This document shows positions 1-7,570 of a stretch of DNA of 64,000 nt, piece after piece; position 1 is the first letter of the stretch; the number at the start of each line of letters is the position of its first letter. Source of the stretch: Pseudomonas sp. QTF5 (GTDB lineage Bacteria > Pseudomonadota > Gammaproteobacteria > Pseudomonadales > Pseudomonadaceae). The notes under the pieces are model-generated. The model was not told the DNA's origin, made no database searches, and saw nothing but the letters and a program-made list of their open reading frames with translations. The position numbers were made by a program, and so were the translations under genes. The stretch lies in NCBI RefSeq assembly GCF_000512695.2, contig NZ_AZRW02000012.1:1-64000 (forward strand). The letters are read 5' to 3'.

Positions 1-72
1 GGCAGCCTTCAGCTATGAAACATGTTTACCGGACACTAGTGACGCGGAGCGTGGGAACGATCAGTGCGTCTG

Positions 73-432
73 TTAGCCCTGCGGATCGAGGTTATCCAGC
101 ACCCGATTCACCGCCAACTCACCGAGCATCACGACCTGTTGAATTCCCAACATCATGTTGCGATGTGGCATGTCCATCAACCCGGCGAACTCACTGAGCA
201 TCATGCTCGCTGACGCCAGGGATTCGCAGGCGTTGACCAGTAGGTTTTCGTTATCGACCTCGGTGCCGACATGGTAAATGGTGCTGGGTTTGCGCTTGGT
301 GTCTTTGGGGATGGGCGGCTTGAGGTAGTGATCGAGGGCGCGGTCGGCGGCTTCGTTGAGTTTTTTGGAATCGAGGGATTCGTAGGGGGAGGTTGGATCG
401 GTTTCCGGTGGGTTGGGTGTAGGTTTGAACAT
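73..432 (-). CDS. DUF6124 family protein, copy 1
   Basis: A 119-residue acidic protein of unknown function. The N-terminal third (FKPTPNPPETD, then a segment around KKLNEAADRALDHYLKP) is nearly the same in a second gene at 56465-56845, so the two are paralogues; I recognise the family as the Pseudomonas DUF6124 group. The C-terminal half is predicted helical (NACESLASASMMLSEFAGLM, then VMLGELAVNRVLDNL). No signal peptide, membrane segment or catalytic motif is visible. The start at 432 has a good ribosome site, AAGGAG, 8 bases upstream. It stands alone behind a roughly 310-base structured leader that is also shared with the second copy, which suggests post-transcriptional control. Function unknown. 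Confidence 0.85.
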   Translation of the reverse strand: MFKPTPNPPETDPTSPYESLDSKKLNEAADRALDHYLKPPIPKDTKRKPSTIYHVGTEVDNENLLVNACESLASASMMLSEFAGLMDMPHRNMMLGIQQVVMLGELAVNRVLDNLDPQG

Positions 433-744
433 GGTGAACTCCTTGATGACTGGAGCTACCGCCGTTCGCGGTCAAACGAACAAGGTGGCAGCTGTACGCG
501 GGTTGACCGACCGGACATCAAGGACTCCGGCACACCCGAAGGTGTCCCACGCACAGCCACCGCGACACGATATTTCAGGCAATGCCTGAATTAGGTCTTG
601 GACGCTGGCGCGCCTTGATTGATTCGGACGGTCAAATCCGATCGCTGATTCGTCAGCGACCCGGAAACGATAGAGCCCGGCCTCAAGGCGCACAAGCCAG
701 CGGATTCTGGCGTAGTCGTAGGCAACGGCGCAAGGATGTGTAGC
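433..744 (-). ncRNA. Structured 5' leader of DUF6124 gene, copy 1
   Basis: About 310 bases upstream of the DUF6124 start match the leader of the second DUF6124 gene (56147-56464). The distal 50 bases (688-737) match 48 of 50. Proximal to that, sequence drifts but hairpins are kept: TTCAGGC/GCCTGAA at 574-590, a long stem of 484-488 plus 492-502 with 546-561, an inner ACACC-TTCG-GGTGT hairpin at 532-545, and CCGGA/TCCGG at 511-530. Several pairs differ between copies by compensatory changes. An open frame runs through it but is not maintained in the other copy, so an RNA role is favoured over a peptide. Confidence 0.7.
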
Positions 745-819
745 CTGGGTGAGTGTCTGGAAGTGTCGTTTAAACAATGCTTGTTTAGCGGTCTGACGCC
801 GAGCCTTGTGGTGGCTGTG

Positions 820-852
820 CCGGCCTCTTCGCGAGCAAGCCCGCTCCCACAG
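820..852. repeat. REP element (single)
   Basis: Carries the core CTTCGCGAGCAAGCCCGCTC found in opposite orientation at several other places in the window (10.3, 46.6, 47.6 and 56 kb). Here only one half of the usual inverted pair is present. It lies between the DUF6124 leader and the MarR gene. Confidence 0.8.
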
Positions 853-938
853 TGGATTTGCAGTGAACCCATTTTTTGCGAACACCATAGATCACCTGTG
901 GTGCGAGAAGGGCAATTTTCTGGGCTGGCTGAGACTTC

Positions 939-1412
939 TCAACTATTGGACGAGTTCATCCCTGCCAGTCGCCCGAGTAGCGCAGATGTCGCCTCGATTT
1001 GTTCTGTCAAAACCAATTCTGTAACGTCTTTTGCAACCATGCGGACCGAAATAACTGCATGGCCCAGGAGCTGGTGCCCGGAATCTGTCAGTGTTGCGTA
1101 GCCCACTCGTGCATCCCTCGGGTCAGGCTGTCGTGATACCAAGCCCAACTTTTCCAGGGGAAGCAAGCTGCGAGTGACGCCAGAGGCGGTCAAGCCCAAG
1201 CGTTCGGCCAAGTCCACCCGACGCAGCCTGCCGCCTGGCGCGCGCTCAAGGTAGTAGAGGGTCATGAAATCGGCAAAGCTGAGCCCGTGCAAACCGGATA
1301 ACACGTTGTCGAGGCGTCGCGTCAGGGTGGCGTAGGCGCGTGACAATCTGATGCAAAATTCAAGGCCTGAGTCCGCATCGCTGCCAGTGTCAGCTATTTT
1401 CACGATGCTCAT
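939..1412 (-). CDS. MarR family transcriptional regulator
   Basis: A 157-residue winged-helix regulator of MarR size. The recognition helix region is about residues 75-90 (TASGVTRSLLPLEKLG) and the wing carries the family signature DPRDARVGYATLTDSG at 97-112. MarR proteins are dimeric repressors often relieved by small phenolic or oxidised ligands; the ligand here is unknown. The start codon overlaps the stop of the upstream kinase gene (1409-1412, ATGA), so the two are probably translated together. No operator could be identified. Confident for family, not for target. Confidence 0.9.
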   Translation of the reverse strand: MSIVKIADTGSDADSGLEFCIRLSRAYATLTRRLDNVLSGLHGLSFADFMTLYYLERAPGGRLRRVDLAERLGLTASGVTRSLLPLEKLGLVSRQPDPRDARVGYATLTDSGHQLLGHAVISVRMVAKDVTELVLTEQIEATSALLGRLAGMNSSNS

Positions 1413-1924
1413 TCTTGCGGTACTCGCACAAGGTGCGAACCCGACAGTTCACTCTCGGTCGGACGCTCAAAGTACGACTCCATTGCCTCGAACATTCCGG
1501 GTGTCACATCGAACGAATACGTTTCTCCCCGCTCCGAGTTCCTGCGAAGCACTCGTTGTCTGCGAATCGGTAATTGGGCATCGACAAAGTGGAAAAGCAC
1601 CCCATGCCCTGCTTGTTCAACCTTTGCCTTGATCGAGTCTCGGTCTACTTTTCGAAGCAAGCCAAGCTCCAGAACGACATCTGTTCCAGTACCCAGTATT
1701 TGTTGTGCAACCGACCAGATCTGGGTCTGGCATCTGGCCACACGAGGCATCACCCAAGACATGTCCATTCGTTCCGGCACGTCATCCCCGAACAGCGCAT
1801 GCATCCACTCGTCAACGCCGAACCGAACGCCGTTGACTTCCGTGGCAAGCTTTCGGGCAAAGGTTGTTTTTCCTGCGCCGGTCGGTCCGTAAATGAGGTG
1901 TGCGGTTCGCTGATCGTTGTTCAT
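1409..1924 (-). CDS. Small P-loop ATPase/kinase (AAA_33 type)
   Basis: A 171-residue protein with a Walker A motif GPTGAGKT at residues 13-20 and the general look of zeta-toxin-like or aminoglycoside-kinase-like small P-loop kinases (AAA_33). The substrate cannot be told from sequence. I start it at ATG 1924 (MNNDQRTAHL), which has AGGAA about 6 bases upstream; an in-frame ATG at 1981 would add 19 residues that do not look like the family. Four-base overlap with the MarR gene downstream suggests a two-gene operon in which the regulator could control the kinase. Confidence 0.8.
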   Translation of the reverse strand: MNNDQRTAHLIYGPTGAGKTTFARKLATEVNGVRFGVDEWMHALFGDDVPERMDMSWVMPRVARCQTQIWSVAQQILGTGTDVVLELGLLRKVDRDSIKAKVEQAGHGVLFHFVDAQLPIRRQRVLRRNSERGETYSFDVTPGMFEAMESYFERPTESELSGSHLVRVPQE

Positions 1925-2073
1925 GGGTATTCCTGGTTGATAGATACTTGATGACTCAAGCATAGCGCATGAATTTCGCAATCACTTAAAAATCGTCAGG
2001 CCAGTTCAGCTTGCTCGCAAAGAGGCCCGAAAGAACACCCTCAAACCCAGGATCAAACCACCGGAAAATGACC

Positions 2074-2823
2074 CTAACGCTGATTATCCCGAAACTGGCT
2101 CGGTGACAAGCTGGTCAAGGCACGAAACTGTCGGCTAAAGGCACTGTGGTCGGTGTAGCCGCAGCGCAGGGCGATTTCGGTGATCGGCAGTTCTGTGTGC
2201 AGCAACAACCGCGAACCTTCTTCCAGGCGTGCCTTGTGAATCATCTGCCGTGGGGTGAGCTGGAATACCCGTTTGCAGTGACGCTCCAGTTGCGCCACGG
2301 AATAGCCGGCGATGGCGGTCAGTTCGGCGAGGCTGATGGGGCGGGCGAAGTGGCTGCGGATGTGCGCATCCACGGCGGCGAGTTTCTGGAACGCGGGATG
2401 GTTGGACTGGGGTGATTGCAGGTCGCGGGAGATCCCGGCCAGGCCAACGATTTGACCCTGTTCATCCTTTAAGGCGAGTTTGTGGGTCAGGCACCAGATC
2501 GGCTGGTTGCCGTAATACAAGTGCAGCTCCAGTTGGTCGGACAGTTCGCGGCCGCTGGACAGTACCCGTCGATCCTGTTCGGTGTACAGCGGACCGAAGC
2601 GTTCCGGGAAGACCATGTCGGCGGTGCGCCCCAGCAGCTCCTCGCGATGTTTGAAACCGCAACGCCGGGCCAGGGTCTGGTTGACGAAGGCGTAGCGGGC
2701 TTCGCAATCCTTGATGAAAAACACCACGTCCGCCAGGGTATCGAGCAGCGGCGCGATCGGCTGCAGACTGTTGAGCAGCGTTGGCAGGTCGCAGGGTTTG
2801 AAGGTGCTGAGCGAGGGGTACAT
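2074..2823 (-). CDS. PAS-AraC transcriptional regulator of the hydroxyproline operon
   Basis: About 249 residues. The N-terminal part (roughly 19-135, from LDTLADVVFFIKDCEARYAF to GLAGISRDL) is a PAS sensor domain, and the last 95 residues are an AraC double helix-turn-helix (SLAELTAIAGYSVAQLERHC, then LPITEIALRCGYTDHSAFSR). It follows the D-hydroxyproline dehydrogenase genes on the same strand, and AraC regulators are known in Pseudomonas hydroxyproline clusters, so activation of this operon is likely. The start is uncertain: the frame stays open to 3009, but upstream of ATG 2823 the translation is low-complexity and overlaps the neighbouring gene; ATG 2856 is an alternative. No strong ribosome site for either. 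Confidence 0.8.
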   Translation of the reverse strand: MYPSLSTFKPCDLPTLLNSLQPIAPLLDTLADVVFFIKDCEARYAFVNQTLARRCGFKHREELLGRTADMVFPERFGPLYTEQDRRVLSSGRELSDQLELHLYYGNQPIWCLTHKLALKDEQGQIVGLAGISRDLQSPQSNHPAFQKLAAVDAHIRSHFARPISLAELTAIAGYSVAQLERHCKRVFQLTPRQMIHKARLEEGSRLLLHTELPITEIALRCGYTDHSAFSRQFRALTSLSPSQFRDNQR

Positions 2824-2894
2824 GGCGCTGGGGTCTGAGGGCGACCCCGGGATCATAGAGGCTCGGCAGCGTGGCCGAAACCCCCGAGTGGGAA

Positions 2895-4151
2895 TCAGGC
2901 CGGCGGGGTGTCGTCCAGGCACATCAAGGTCTCGATCCGCGCCGGGCTGAAGGGCGGGCGGGGCGCTGAAGGTTGCCAGCCGAACAGGTGCTGCACCGCA
3001 CCACCACACACTCGACCCTGGCAGGCCCCCATGCCGCAGCGACTGGCCAGCTTGGCTTCGCGCCAGTCAGTGTGCCCGGCCAATGCGGCGTAAGGCACGT
3101 CTTCGCAGCGGCAGACCAGGGTGTCGGGTTGGGCCAGTGACTTGAGTTGCGGGTCGAGAGCGAATGCCTGATTCAGTGCCTTGGCGAAACCCTGCCAGCG
3201 TCCCCGGCGTGGCCACAATTGGCGGGCCGCTTCAATATCACCGACCGCCGCGTGGCCAGCAATTGCACCTTCGACCAACGCCAGTTCACTGCCACCAAAC
3301 CCGGTGCATTCGCCTGCCGCATAATGATCGGCGCGGCTGCTGGCCTGCCAGGCATCCACCGCCAACGCCTGACCTTCGAGGGCATAACCCAGTGCCTGGC
3401 CCAATTGAATGTTCGGAATCAAGCCGAAACCACAAGCCAGTCGATCACATTCCAGCTCAACGATTTTGCCTTGTTGTTGCAGACGCACGCCTTCCAATCG
3501 GTCAGTGCCAAGGGCGGCCAGCACATGAGTCGCGGTGCGGTAATGGCGGTCGAACAAGCTGAACGATTGCAACCATTTGGCGGGCCAGCGAGGCAGTTGC
3601 GCGGCGAAACCGGCGACGGCGATGCGCGAGGCTTGCTCGGCGATGCGTTGTACTTGCGCGCCATATTTTTTCGCGGTGGCGGCACTCGCCAGCAATAGCG
3701 GGCCGCTGCCGGCGATCACCACGCGCTCACCTTGCACCGGCACACCCGCCTTGATCAGCGCCTGCAAGCCACCGGCCCCGGTCACGCCAGGCAACGTCCA
3801 CCCGGGGAAGGGCAGCAGCAGCTCGCGGGCGCCGGTGCACAGAATCAGTTTGTCGTAGCTGATCAACCAGCCGTTGTCCTCATCTTCGACCAACAGTTGT
3901 TTTGGACCGGGACTAGCGATCACCCGGGTGCCGGCGTGATGGCGGATGTTGCTGCAAGCCTGCAAACGCTCACGCAGGCGACGGGCCTGATCGGGTACGT
4001 TGGCTTGCGGGCCGTCACGCCAGATTTGCCCGCCCGGCAGCGGATTGTCGTCGAGCATGACGATGCGTGCGCCGCTGGGTGCGGCGGCAAGGGCGGCGGC
4101 CATGCCAGCGGGACCGGCACCGATGATCAGCAAATCGGCGTATTCGTTCAT
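2895..4151 (-). CDS. D-hydroxyproline dehydrogenase, alpha subunit (FAD/NAD-binding, BFD-like Fe-S)
   Basis: A 418-residue flavoprotein with the dinucleotide motif GAGPAG at residues 11-16, a second nucleotide-binding fold near the middle (VVIAGSGPLLLASA), and a C-terminal cysteine cluster (CRCED followed by SRCGMGACQGRVCG) typical of BFD-like [2Fe-2S] domains. This is the arrangement of the alpha subunit of heteromeric D-hydroxyproline / opine-type dehydrogenases (called lhpF in P. aeruginosa as I recall). It pairs with the gamma and beta subunits encoded immediately upstream to oxidise cis-4-hydroxy-D-proline to pyrroline-4-hydroxy-2-carboxylate. Start at 4151 overlaps the gamma stop by ATGA; the frame is open further upstream but that overlaps the gamma gene. 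Confidence 0.85.
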   Translation of the reverse strand: MNEYADLLIIGAGPAGMAAALAAAPSGARIVMLDDNPLPGGQIWRDGPQANVPDQARRLRERLQACSNIRHHAGTRVIASPGPKQLLVEDEDNGWLISYDKLILCTGARELLLPFPGWTLPGVTGAGGLQALIKAGVPVQGERVVIAGSGPLLLASAATAKKYGAQVQRIAEQASRIAVAGFAAQLPRWPAKWLQSFSLFDRHYRTATHVLAALGTDRLEGVRLQQQGKIVELECDRLACGFGLIPNIQLGQALGYALEGQALAVDAWQASSRADHYAAGECTGFGGSELALVEGAIAGHAAVGDIEAARQLWPRRGRWQGFAKALNQAFALDPQLKSLAQPDTLVCRCEDVPYAALAGHTDWREAKLASRCGMGACQGRVCGGAVQHLFGWQPSAPRPPFSPARIETLMCLDDTPPA

Positions 4152-4384
4152 GGGCGTGTCTCCACGTGCATGCCATCTCGGCACAGGGTCTGGCAGGCGA
4201 GGCGTCGCCGGCCGTCGATGGTCACCCGGCATTCCTGGCAGATGCCCATGCCGCACAGTGGAGCGCGGCGCTGACCACTGACCGACGTGCGTGTGCATCC
4301 GTCGCTGCCCAACGCCAAGGCAGCGGCGACGCTGGTGCCCTCGGCCACCTTCAAGGCGCGGCCGTCCAGCAGCAATTCAGGCAT
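4148..4384 (-). CDS. D-hydroxyproline dehydrogenase, gamma subunit ([2Fe-2S] ferredoxin-like)
   Basis: A 78-residue protein with a plant-type [2Fe-2S] pattern: a cysteine near residue 30 (GCTRTS), then CGMGICQEC and a final cysteine at LACQT. It is slightly shorter than the usual 90-100-residue subunit. The position between the beta and alpha genes, with 4-base and 8-base overlaps, fits the small iron-sulfur subunit of the heterotrimeric enzyme, carrying electrons away from the catalytic flavin. Could equally serve an opine or sarcosine oxidase-like complex, but the neighbouring epimerase argues for hydroxyproline. Confidence 0.85.
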   Translation of the reverse strand: MPELLLDGRALKVAEGTSVAAALALGSDGCTRTSVSGQRRAPLCGMGICQECRVTIDGRRRLACQTLCRDGMHVETRP

Positions 4385-5492
4385 AGGCAGGTTCTCCGAG
4401 GAAACGCTGGGGCAGATAGGGTTGTGCGGCCAGAGGCGGGGTTTCGTTGAACAGTTGTGCCACCAGCAAGTCGGCCGTGCCGGGGGCCGTGGTGACGCCT
4501 AACCCTTCATGACCGACGGCCAGCCACAAGCCTTGGCGCTGCGGGTGTTGGCCCACCAGCGGCAGGCCGTCGGGGCTGGCGGCGCGAAAGCCGGTCCAGG
4601 CACGGATGCCGTTGAGCCGGGCCAGCCCGGGCATGTACTCGGCGGCGCGCTTGAGCATTTTCGCCAGCATCCAGCCTTCGACTTGCGGGTCGGTGGTGCC
4701 GAATTGCCGTGAGGCACCGATGAACAATTGCCCGGTGGGGCGCGGCTGAATATTGCAGGCGGTCGACGGCCCCGTGGCGTTGTGGGCGCTGGTCACGTAA
4801 CCCAGCTCCACCAGGGTGTGGGTGACGGTGCGGGGGTAGCGGTCGGTAATCAGCAGGTGACCTTTTTTCGGCTCGATGGGCAACTCCGGGCACAGTTCGT
4901 TGGCCTGAATACCGATGGCCAACACCACCGCTTCGGCACTCAACCAGTGGCCGTCATCGAGGCATACGCGGTTGCCATCGACTGCGCTGACCCTCGCCCG
5001 GCTCTGACGAATGTTCGGCGTGTCGAGCATCCAGCTGGCCGTCGCCGGCGCATAAAGAATGCCGTCGCCATTGATCAACAAACCGCCTTCCAGACCTTCG
5101 CGCAGTTCCGGTTCACGCTGGCGCAAAGCACTGGCGCTGATCAATTCGCACTCCACGCCCTGGGCTTGCAGGTTCAGGTATTTGCCATGGGCGACCGCCA
5201 TTTCCTCGGCATTGGCCGCTAGCCACAGCGTGCCATTGTTGCGGTAGGCGCAGCCGTCGGGCAGGTCCGGCGCCAGTTCGCGCCAGCGTTGCAGGGAATA
5301 TTGACTCAGGGCCAGCTCGGCCGGGTTGTCGTCGAGCACCAGCAGGTGGCCCATGCCCGCCGCCGTCGCACCGTGCAGGCCGGCGTCCAGCACCAGCACC
5401 TGCAAGCCACGACGGGCCAGCGCCTGGGCACAGGCGGCGCCGATGATGCCGGCGCCGATCACGATCACATCGGCCACAAGGCCCTCGTTCAT
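4377..5492 (-). CDS. D-hydroxyproline dehydrogenase, beta subunit (FAD-dependent amine oxidase)
   Basis: A 371-residue DAO-family flavoprotein. The N-terminal Rossmann motif GAGIIG is at residues 13-18 and the C-terminal end keeps the FAD-binding pattern ([20 protein letters not shown]). By family and context it is the catalytic subunit that dehydrogenates D-hydroxyproline made by the epimerase encoded just upstream. ATG overlaps the epimerase stop by 4 bases (5489-5492) and its own stop overlaps the gamma start by 8, so all four genes form one tightly coupled transcript. Known in P. aeruginosa as lhpB, from memory. Confidence 0.88.
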   Translation of the reverse strand: MNEGLVADVIVIGAGIIGAACAQALARRGLQVLVLDAGLHGATAAGMGHLLVLDDNPAELALSQYSLQRWRELAPDLPDGCAYRNNGTLWLAANAEEMAVAHGKYLNLQAQGVECELISASALRQREPELREGLEGGLLINGDGILYAPATASWMLDTPNIRQSRARVSAVDGNRVCLDDGHWLSAEAVVLAIGIQANELCPELPIEPKKGHLLITDRYPRTVTHTLVELGYVTSAHNATGPSTACNIQPRPTGQLFIGASRQFGTTDPQVEGWMLAKMLKRAAEYMPGLARLNGIRAWTGFRAASPDGLPLVGQHPQRQGLWLAVGHEGLGVTTAPGTADLLVAQLFNETPPLAAQPYLPQRFLGEPAYA

Positions 5493-6421
5493 GGACGAAT
5501 GCCCCAGGCGAACGGGTCATCCTGTTCGATGATCAAACTGGCTTCGGCGCTGATAAAGGCACGGCCGCGAATGGTCGGCACGACGCGCTCGCCCTGCCAT
5601 TCGTAAGAGCCTTCGAACTCGCTGCCGATGACACTGGCCTGGCGCCAGATCTGCCCCGGTTGCAACTTGTCGTCCGCTGCCAGGCACGCCAGTTTGGCAC
5701 TGGTGCCGGTGCCGCACGGTGAGCGGTCATAAGCCTTGCCGGGGCAGAGGACAAAGTTGCGGCTGTCGGCGTGATCGTCATCGGCGAACAGCTCGACATG
5801 GTCGATCAGCCCGCCGTCTTCGCCACGAATACCCTGGGCCTCCAGCGCCTGCTGCACAGCGTAGGTATAAGTAGTCAGCGCCTCGAGGTTATCGCCGGCC
5901 ACCCGCAGGCCATGCTCGGCGATCAGGAAAAACCAGTTGCCGCCCCAGGCGATATCGCCGATCACCTGGCCGACATCTGGCACCTGCAATACCAGCGCCT
6001 TGCGGTAACGGTAGGCCGGCACATTGCGCACGCTCACCGAATGGTCCTCGTGCAGAGTCGCCTGCACCGTGCCCACCGGGGTCTCGATGCTGTGCACACC
6101 GGGGCCGATTTTGCCCAAGTGCGCCAACGACGCCACCAGGCCGATGGTGCCGTGGCCGCACATGCCCAGGTATCCGGTGTTGTTGAAGAAAATCACCCCG
6201 GCACAGGCGCTCGGGTCCACAGGTGTGCAGAGCAGGGCACCCACCAGCACGTCGCTGCCACGGGGTTCCAGCACACAAGCGGCGCGCCATTGATCGTGAT
6301 GTTCGGCGAGCAGCTTGCGACGCTCGGCCATGCTGCCGGTGCCCAGGTCAGGAAAGCCGGCAGTCACCAGACGGGTCGGTTCGCCGCCGGTGTGGGAGTC
6401 GATCACGGTGATGCGTTTCAT
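5489..6421 (-). CDS. lhpA: 4-hydroxyproline 2-epimerase
   Basis: A 310-residue member of the proline racemase superfamily that interconverts trans-4-hydroxy-L-proline and cis-4-hydroxy-D-proline. Both catalytic cysteines are present: Cys88 in MCGHGT and Cys236 in SPCGTGT. The Cys/Cys pair separates it from trans-3-hydroxyproline dehydratases, in which one is replaced by Thr. It is the first gene of the catabolic operon (epimerase, beta, gamma, alpha, AraC). The later steps, the pyrroline-hydroxycarboxylate deaminase and the semialdehyde dehydrogenase, are not in this window. Start at 6421 has GGGAGG-like sequence shortly upstream (TCCCATG reverse strand is less ideal), and matches family length. 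Confidence 0.93.
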   Translation of the reverse strand: MKRITVIDSHTGGEPTRLVTAGFPDLGTGSMAERRKLLAEHHDQWRAACVLEPRGSDVLVGALLCTPVDPSACAGVIFFNNTGYLGMCGHGTIGLVASLAHLGKIGPGVHSIETPVGTVQATLHEDHSVSVRNVPAYRYRKALVLQVPDVGQVIGDIAWGGNWFFLIAEHGLRVAGDNLEALTTYTYAVQQALEAQGIRGEDGGLIDHVELFADDDHADSRNFVLCPGKAYDRSPCGTGTSAKLACLAADDKLQPGQIWRQASVIGSEFEGSYEWQGERVVPTIRGRAFISAEASLIIEQDDPFAWGIRP

Positions 6422-6534
6422 GGGAGGGCCACGTCCGTTCAGATGAGTGAACGAAAGAGTGGCCTGTGCAGCGGGGTGTCGGCTTGATGGATTTATCCTG
6501 TGCCGGCGACGAAATCAGCACAGCATTCTAGTGG

Positions 6535-7206
6535 TCAGTGCGCGTGAGGCAGGTGTTCGAACAGAGTCTTGCAGACCCCGGCAATGTGCTCGTCCAGCAG
6601 CTTCACCGCCAGATCCACATTGCCTGCACGACAGGCTGCGAGAATTTCACGGTGTTCGTGATCAGCCCGTTCCTTGCCCGCCGACAGGCTCATCTGCATG
6701 CGCAGGTAGCGCTCCAGCTTGTCGTTGACCGAACGAATCAGGCTGACCAGAAACGGTCGTTGCGCCGGCTCGTAAAGGCAAGCGTGCAGCTCCCAATTGA
6801 GCTCGGCCCAGCGGCCCACGTTATCCTCGCCGATGAACTCCTGACAGATGCGCTCGGCACGGGCGAAGGTTTCTTCGGTCATGTTGGGAATGGCCAGGCG
6901 CAGTATTTTGTCCTCGAGCAACATCCGCACTTCGAACATCTGTGCCAGTTCGGCATCGGACACCCGCGTGACCATCGCCCCGCGATTGCGCTGGAACATC
7001 ACCAGCCCTTCGGCCTCCAGCCGCTTGAGGGCCTCGCGCACCGGAATCTTGCTGACGTTGAACTGGCGGGCAATGTCGTCCTGGCGAATCGGCTCATCTT
7101 CGGCGAAATGCCCGGCGACGATCGCGTCCCGCAGATGACGGGTGATGATTTCCGAGGTCGAGGGTGTATTGCCAAGGTCGGGAGCGTTGAGTTTGGGTAG
7201 GTTCAC
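6535..7206 (-). CDS. GntR/FCD family transcriptional regulator
   Basis: About 223 residues: an N-terminal winged helix (IRQDDIARQFNVSKIPVREA, residues about 44-63) and a C-terminal all-helical FCD ligand domain with the usual metal/ligand His positions (ELNWELHACLY, HEHREILAAC, LLDEHIAGV). It lies between the epimerase operon (113 bases downstream, same strand) and the divergent transporter, so it most likely represses one or both in the absence of hydroxyproline or a related acid. I start at GTG 7206 because the family usually begins a few residues ahead of this segment; the frame remains open to 7665, and no clear ribosome site marks any start. Confidence 0.82.
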   Translation of the reverse strand: MNLPKLNAPDLGNTPSTSEIITRHLRDAIVAGHFAEDEPIRQDDIARQFNVSKIPVREALKRLEAEGLVMFQRNRGAMVTRVSDAELAQMFEVRMLLEDKILRLAIPNMTEETFARAERICQEFIGEDNVGRWAELNWELHACLYEPAQRPFLVSLIRSVNDKLERYLRMQMSLSAGKERADHEHREILAACRAGNVDLAVKLLDEHIAGVCKTLFEHLPHAH

Positions 7207-7570
7207 GGCAGCGGTCGTTTGGAGTGAGATGGCGATAGGGTATACGAAATTCTTTCGCTGCGAAGTTCCGGGCGATGGCCGCCCCGAAGAATAGGCATCA
7301 GCGGGGCGCCATCCAGACGCTTCGCGTGGGATCTCACGGGTCTGAATAGTCATTCGACAGCGCGTCGGCCCGGGTCTGAGCGGGATGGCCGAGTGGATAT
7401 CTGCGCGAAGCCGATTATGCTTCAAAAAACCTTGCAGCGATGCGAGGCCGTCAGCCTGTTTGCATGCTTTGCGCAATCCTTGATCCGATGACATCAGCCC
7501 TGGGGCCTGGGTGCGGTAGAAAGGTAAAAAGGTACTCCGGCCTATAACAAGAGCAAGACGGAGAAGACTC
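7207..7570. promoter_or_regulatory. Divergent control region between GntR gene and transporter, with GTATAC site
   Basis: 364 bases without a convincing gene. A palindrome GTATAC sits at 7240-7245, about 35 bases ahead of the proposed GntR start; FCD-type GntR proteins often bind such short palindromes, so it is a candidate operator (inference). AAAGGTAAAAAGG and GGAGAAG purine runs precede the transporter start at 7571. A stretch around 7383 vaguely resembles a tRNA D-arm but lacks the rest. Confidence 0.4.

Noticed and set aside
472..888. 138-codon frame running through the first DUF6124 leader
   Set aside because: The equivalent region of copy 2 has an indel and early stop, while base pairing is preserved, so RNA rather than protein is conserved.
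7375..7415. tRNA-Ser-like segment GGATGGCCGAGTGG
   Set aside because: Resembles only the 5' and D-arm region; no anticodon arm or TTCGAATCC-type T arm follows.
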